From: Deltaproteobacteria bacterium UBA6601 | Lineage (GTDB): Bacteria; Myxococcota_A; UBA796; UBA9615 | Length of the DNA: 17,502 nucleotides | Direction: 5' to 3' | Assembly (NCBI GenBank): GCA_002433485.1 | Contig: DJIF01000054.1 | Location: 73,357-90,858 of the forward strand | Shown here: in pieces, positions 13,397 through 17,502 of the stretch | Layout of the letters: every line of letters begins with the position of its first letter | How positions within the stretch are numbered: the stretch's first letter is position 1 | Position numbers and translations under genes: made by a program | Notes under the pieces: model-generated | Database searches by the model: none | What the model was told of the DNA's origin: nothing | The model's input: only the letters and a program-made list of their open reading frames with translations

Positions 13397-15334
13397 TCAG
13401 AATCCGAAAATACGGCCAACATCGTTGAAGGTGGCGAACAGGAAGATCATCAGGATGAACACCAGACCCGCCCACTGGAAACGCGCTTCCAGTTCCTGGT
13501 CCATGCGCCGCCCCTTGGCCTTCTCATACATAAGAAAGACAAAATGCCCGCCATCAGTGATGGGAATGGGCAAGAAGTTGACCACCGCCAGATTAACGCT
13601 GAGCAGAGCGAGGAAATTAAGCAGATCCCCGGTGGATTTCTCGGCGTAGCTGTACGTGGCCTGGAGGATGCCCACAGGACCTGAGATCAAGCGCGCGGAC
13701 GCGCGCCGCTGAAACATGGCCCGCAGGCCGTTCACGAGATCGGTGAGCAGCCGAAAGGGGGCGATGCAGGCCGGCACAAGAGCTTCGAGTGGACCTTGCT
13801 TGAACAGGGTCTCACGGAGCAGCGGGCTGACGCCAAGAAAGCCCATCTGCTGCGGGTCAGCCGACTCGGTCAGGACCAACTGCAGAGTTCTTCGCCCCGC
13901 GCTCCCCTCGACATCGAGGCTCAGCTTCGGTGAGGCCAGTGCGCCCACCAGCCCCAGCAGATCAGTGAAGTCGGGAGCGATCATCTCGTACGGCTCTGCC
14001 GGCGCCTCAGGGCCGGCTAGCCGCACTTCACCGCGCGCGGCAAGCACGACGTCACCCGGTTGGAGACCGGCGGCAGCGGCGCTCCCGTCAGGCTCAATAC
14101 GGCCCACCTTGAGGACCGCTGGGCGGGAACCAGCGATGCCCAACTCAGGCAGGCCCATCGGGCCCAGAGACCACTCCGGACGCTGACCCAGCACCACCTC
14201 AAAGGACAGTTGCTGCTCGCCACGCTGAGCCAGCAACTCCAAAGGCTGCTCATGCGGAAGATCCCAGGTGGCGAGCCGCCACAGGCCGTACCATGAGTCC
14301 ACTGCCACACCGCCCAGGGACAACACCCGATCGCCAATCCGCATACCCGCACGAGCGGCCGCTAGGTCAGGGCTCAGGAAGCCGAGCACAGGAGGATGAT
14401 CCGGCTGCCATCCAAGCTCATAGCGCGGCACACCAGCAGCATCTCGAGAAGAGGGTTTTATCTCCAACTCAATTTCCGTCAGTTCACCAACCTCGCCCCG
14501 GCCAATCTTCAAACGCACCGATTGGGAGGGCCGTCGCTGAATCAGCCGCTGAAACTCGCTCCAGCTAGTGACCGCGCGACCATCAACTGCCAGTAACCAA
14601 TCACCAGGGAGCACTCCAGCTTGATCGGCAGCGCTACCAGCCCCGACTCCACCAACCCTTGGCTCAAGGGGCGATGAGAAATCCGGCGAGTTAAAGGGGT
14701 GCTCAGGATCGCGATTGACCGTTAGATCCAGCTCGATTTCCTGGCCACCGCGCTGGATCCGGACCGGCAGCTTAGCGCCCGGCTCCAGGGTGACGTAGAT
14801 CATCATCAGCTCGTTCCATGACTCCACCGAACGACCGTCGACAGCCAGCAACTCATCACCGGGGCGGAGTCCCGCCTCAAGGGCTCCATACCCCACCGAA
14901 CCCACTTCGGCGGGAGCCCCGTGGTGACCGAGCAATAGCGCGATGTAGCAGAGCACAAAGGCACTCAGGAAGTTGGCGATGACCCCCGCCGAGATGATCG
15001 CAGTGCGAGCACCAACGCTCTTGGCCTGGAAGGACCTGGGATCCAGTTCTTCATCCTCTTCTCCTGGAAGATCATGTTGCCCCAACATCTTCACGTAGCC
15101 GCCAAGAGGGAAGGCCCCCAGGACATAGGTAGTCTCGCCACGCTTCCAGGTGGCCAGGCGTGCACCAAAGAAGTCAAAGCCGATGGAGAACTTTTCCACC
15201 AGCACTCCGCGGTTGCGCGCCACGATGAAGTGACCGAACTCATGGATGAAGATCACCAGCCCGAAGCCCAGTACAACCTTGAACACAGCCAGGGCCGAGG
15301 AGAGGTCGAGCAAAGATGAAGCAGGGCTGAACAC
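13397..15334 (-). CDS. rseP: RseP-like site-2 intramembrane metalloprotease with four PDZ domains
   Basis: Zinc protease that cuts anti-sigma factors or other membrane proteins within the membrane; about 645 residues, against ~450 in E. coli RseP. The first helix carries the zinc site HEFGH (31-35). The third zinc ligand and family motif NFLPIPITDGGH lies at 586-597, with flanking helices near 520-645. Between them are four PDZ-like units, recognised by AGLRPGDELLAVDG (about 160), AGVLPGDWLLAVDG (about 246), AGMRIGDRVLSLGG (about 333) and AGLQPGDVVLAARG (about 428). The usual number is two (one in Bacillus RasP). The open frame reaches 15646, but that would overlap the divergent ubiB gene. 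GTG at 15334 is the most plausible start (TTG at 15313 is possible); neither has a clear Shine-Dalgarno. It is the gene before rplU, from which a promoter separates it. Confidence 0.9.
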   Translation of the reverse strand: MFSPASSLLDLSSALAVFKVVLGFGLVIFIHEFGHFIVARNRGVLVEKFSIGFDFFGARLATWKRGETTYVLGAFPLGGYVKMLGQHDLPGEEDEELDPRSFQAKSVGARTAIISAGVIANFLSAFVLCYIALLLGHHGAPAEVGSVGYGALEAGLRPGDELLAVDGRSVESWNELMMIYVTLEPGAKLPVRIQRGGQEIELDLTVNRDPEHPFNSPDFSSPLEPRVGGVGAGSAADQAGVLPGDWLLAVDGRAVTSWSEFQRLIQRRPSQSVRLKIGRGEVGELTEIELEIKPSSRDAAGVPRYELGWQPDHPPVLGFLSPDLAAARAGMRIGDRVLSLGGVAVDSWYGLWRLATWDLPHEQPLELLAQRGEQQLSFEVVLGQRPEWSLGPMGLPELGIAGSRPAVLKVGRIEPDGSAAAAGLQPGDVVLAARGEVRLAGPEAPAEPYEMIAPDFTDLLGLVGALASPKLSLDVEGSAGRRTLQLVLTESADPQQMGFLGVSPLLRETLFKQGPLEALVPACIAPFRLLTDLVNGLRAMFQRRASARLISGPVGILQATYSYAEKSTGDLLNFLALLSVNLAVVNFLPIPITDGGHFVFLMYEKAKGRRMDQELEARFQWAGLVFILMIFLFATFNDVGRIFGF

Positions 15335-15414
15335 GACGGAAGGGTAGGAGCGGGGCCGCAGGGATGCAAGACGTCGGGGCCGGTGATTGAATTGAACAGT
15401 GATACCCTCGGACC

Positions 15415-17100
15415 ATGCCCATCGTCCGAAAAGCCGCCGGCGTCGCCCTTGGAGCCCGCGAAGTGGTGCGCGATCTGGGGCGCCTGCAGCAGATCGTGCG
15501 GGTCCTGGCGCGCCACGGGCTGGGTTGGCTGGTAGCCTCAGTCGAAGTTCCCGGGGTTGGTCTGCTGCGGCGCTTTGCTCCCGAGCAGAGCCGGGAGCAG
15601 CCGACCCCGGAGCGGCTCGTAGCAATCTTCCGCGAGTTGGGGCCAACCTTCGTCAAGCTGGGGCAGGTTCTGTCGACCCGCGACGACTTCGTCCCCGGCC
15701 CCTACCTGCTCGCCTTCCAGAGCCTGCAGGACGACGTCGGGCCCTTCTCCTATGAGGAGGTTCGCGCACAGATCCAGGCCAGCTTGGGCGCTGACCCCAT
15801 AGATATCTTCGCGAGCTTTGAGCAACAACCGGTCGCGGCAGCCTCGATTGCCCAGGTCCACCGGGCACGAACCCGAGCCGGCAACGACGTCGCGGTCAAG
15901 GTTCAGCGACCAGGAATCCGCGACAAAATCCAGACCGACCTCTCGATCCTCGAGTTCCTCGCCCGCTCCATAGAAGCCCAACTACCTGAAGCCAACGTAC
16001 TGGACCTCCCAGGCGTGATTCGGGTGCTGCGAGATACCATCTCACGAGAGACTGACTTCATCCACGAAGCCCAGAACACCGCCCGCTTCGGCGACAATTT
16101 TGCGACCGTCCCCTACATCATCATTCCGCAGGTTTACCGCGAGTTTGTCGCCAAGGATGTGCTGTGCCTGGAGTTCATCGATGGAGTAAAGATCGCAGGA
16201 GCCAGAGAGGCTGGCTTCGACATGGAACGGGTAGGTCAGCACTACGTACGAGCCGCCTTCAAGATGCTGCTGGATGACGGCTTCTTTCACGGCGACATGC
16301 ATCCAGGCAACGTCTTCGTACTGGAGGGCGAGCGGCTGGCATTGCTGGACTTCGGCATGACCGGTCGCCTTACAGCCGAGATGCGCGAGAACCTGATCGA
16401 CATCTTCTTCGCCTTGCAGCGTAGGGATTACCGCACCATTGCGCGGATCTACTGGGAGCTTGCCATCAAGCCAGAGCATGTGAACTATCCGGCCTGGGAG
16501 GCCGACGTTCAAGAGTTGATGGAAACCCAGATCGCCGGCAAGCCGATGGGAGAAGTGCAGATCGCAGACTTCATCAGCGACCTCCTGCGCAGAGCCCACG
16601 GCCACAAGGTCCGTGCATCGCCCGAATACACCATGTTCTTCAAGGCCCTGCTCACCACCGAGGGGCTGGCCAAGATGCTGATCCCCGAGATCGATCCCCT
16701 GCAAGAGATGCAGCCCTATGTCGCTCGGATGGTCCGCCAGCAGTACAGCGCTGACCGGCTCAAGGACGAAGCCTTCCGGATGCTCACCGGCTTCCGCTAC
16801 AGCGCGCGCCGGCTACCTCTGGTCAGCGGCCAGCTCATCGCCGACCTTCAGGCAGGGCGCTTACGATTGCGCTCCGTGGTCGAGCAATCAGAACAAGACC
16901 GACGCCTCCAGTGGCAGGGTACCCGTCATCTCAGCATCGCCGTGCTGTTCTGCGGACTTTTCATCGGCTCAAGCCTCGCCCTGGGCGCGCCCGGGCCCAA
17001 GCTCCTAGGGCTCGCGGCGCCGGCCCTGGTGGGCTACCTACTAAGCTTACCCGTACTCCTGACGCTGCTCATGTCGCTCCTGTTTCGGCGACGTGACTGA
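15415..17100 (+). CDS. ubiB: UbiB/ABC1 family atypical kinase-like protein
   Basis: Membrane-associated kinase-like ATPase of 561 residues, linked in other bacteria to ubiquinone synthesis. The KxGQ motif is KLGQ (81-84), the Ala-rich loop AAASIAQVH (141-149), the lysine of AVKVQRPG is K162, then ETDFIHEAQN, the catalytic-loop HGDMHPGN (from 292) and the metal-binding DFGMTG (from 312). Two hydrophobic helices end the protein (about 505-525 and 530-557), as in the family. ATG at 15415; no clear ribosome binding site. It is divergent from rseP across an ~80-bp gap. No other ubi genes are in the window, so a quinone role is by family only. Confidence 0.93.
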   Translation: MPIVRKAAGVALGAREVVRDLGRLQQIVRVLARHGLGWLVASVEVPGVGLLRRFAPEQSREQPTPERLVAIFRELGPTFVKLGQVLSTRDDFVPGPYLLAFQSLQDDVGPFSYEEVRAQIQASLGADPIDIFASFEQQPVAAASIAQVHRARTRAGNDVAVKVQRPGIRDKIQTDLSILEFLARSIEAQLPEANVLDLPGVIRVLRDTISRETDFIHEAQNTARFGDNFATVPYIIIPQVYREFVAKDVLCLEFIDGVKIAGAREAGFDMERVGQHYVRAAFKMLLDDGFFHGDMHPGNVFVLEGERLALLDFGMTGRLTAEMRENLIDIFFALQRRDYRTIARIYWELAIKPEHVNYPAWEADVQELMETQIAGKPMGEVQIADFISDLLRRAHGHKVRASPEYTMFFKALLTTEGLAKMLIPEIDPLQEMQPYVARMVRQQYSADRLKDEAFRMLTGFRYSARRLPLVSGQLIADLQAGRLRLRSVVEQSEQDRRLQWQGTRHLSIAVLFCGLFIGSSLALGAPGPKLLGLAAPALVGYLLSLPVLLTLLMSLLFRRRD

Positions 17101-17110
17101 GTCCCTGGAC

Positions 17111-17502
17111 CTAAAACCGCCCGAAGTTGACCACCCGATCAAGCTTCGGGACGTAGCCGTCGAGGACTGCCCGAACCTCGGTCTGGAGTGATCTCTGCGC
17201 GGCTGCGCTGGAGCGTTCGGAGGGAACCTTATAGACAGTCTCCCAAGATTCACTGTCCCCTGAATAGCGCTTAAACCGCAGCGCCCCGCCACCGGCTCCT
17301 TCCGAGTAAATCCAGACCCAATCAGGCGCGCCATCTTCCACAGCGCCCTGGTACATGCTGAACCAACGCAACAGGGAACTCTCACTGCCCCCATAGACCC
17401 AGACCACGCCCATGCCTCTACGCAAGGCGCGGCTCACCGCGTTGTACTCTTCGTCCTCGGTGTAGATGCCTGCCGGTAAGCCTTGTGCTGAACGTCCTTC
17501 AG
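17111..17502 (-). CDS. C-terminal part of an unrecognised protein (N-terminus outside window)
   Basis: The frame is open from the window edge to a TAG at 17111-17113, giving at least 130 residues. A GTG at 17437 is within it, but the frame continues upstream (EGRSAQGLPAGIYTEDEEYN and beyond), so the gene is larger. Visible features are a Trp/Tyr-rich beta-like region (MGVVWVYGG, WVWIYSEG, RFKRYSGDSESWETVYKVP) and a charged C-terminus ending DGYVPKLDRVVNFGRF. No family is recognised. The 3' end faces ubiB with a 10-bp gap. Confidence 0.7.
   Translation of the reverse strand, partial: EGRSAQGLPAGIYTEDEEYNAVSRALRRGMGVVWVYGGSESSLLRWFSMYQGAVEDGAPDWVWIYSEGAGGGALRFKRYSGDSESWETVYKVPSERSSAAAQRSLQTEVRAVLDGYVPKLDRVVNFGRF

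Noticed and set aside
15335..15646. 104-residue N-terminal extension of the rseP frame
   Set aside because: It overlaps the start of the divergent ubiB gene, is Arg/Ala/Pro-rich shadow-like sequence, and RseP proteins begin shortly before the HEFGH helix.

Overview
The window looks like a chromosomal segment from a GC-rich, Gram-negative, myxobacteria-like (Myxococcota/deltaproteobacterial) organism. This rests on a MYXO-CTERM-type sorting tail at the left edge, an ASPIC/UnbV FG-GAP lipoprotein, several copies of a Cys/Asp 'C-DG-DND-DG-DC' motif common in secreted myxobacterial proteins, an RCC1-type lipoprotein, and two candidate sigma-54 promoters. No tRNA, rRNA, CRISPR array, transposon or phage gene was seen.

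Layout. (1) 1-3133, plus strand: the tail of a MYXO-CTERM protein, then an FG-GAP/ASPIC-UnbV lipoprotein whose GTG start overlaps the preceding stop (GTGA), then an RlmL-type rRNA methyltransferase. (2) 3123-4859, minus: a 578-residue lipoprotein with two Cys/Asp motifs, two Ig-like domains and a probable seven-bladed RCC1 propeller; it converges on the methyltransferase with an 11-bp overlap. (3) 4860-5135: divergent promoter region with a 17-bp direct repeat and a good sigma-54-like site reading towards a degenerate PilZ-like, tail-anchored protein (5136-5774). (4) 5796-6443, minus: deoxynucleoside kinase. (5) 6615-13293, minus: a long co-directional series that reads, in transcription order, rplU, rpmA, obg, an unknown lipoprotein, rsfS, rlmH, comF, a lidless Hsp70 and a J-domain protein. 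(6) 13397-15334, minus: a RseP-like intramembrane protease with four PDZ domains, just upstream of rplU but separated from it by a clear sigma-70 promoter. (7) 15415-17100, plus: UbiB/ABC1 family kinase-like protein, divergent from rseP. (8) 17111-17502, minus: the C-terminal part of an unrecognised protein.

How the genes fit together. rplU, rpmA, obg, rsfS and rlmH all act on the large ribosomal subunit (two proteins of the peptidyl-transferase side, an assembly GTPase, a subunit-joining silencer and a 23S rRNA methylase). A lipoprotein is inserted between obg and rsfS and is coupled to obg by a TTGA overlap. The downstream Hsp70 and J-protein look like a dedicated chaperone pair. The left part is devoted to exported or surface-attached proteins.

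The most notable observations are an rsfS gene with no ATG/GTG/TTG start in its conserved N-terminus but an optimally placed Shine-Dalgarno before an ATC codon; the four-PDZ RseP; the lidless Hsp70 with its J partner; and sigma-54-like promoters at the PilZ and kinase genes. I do not see a clearly new defence or mobile system.
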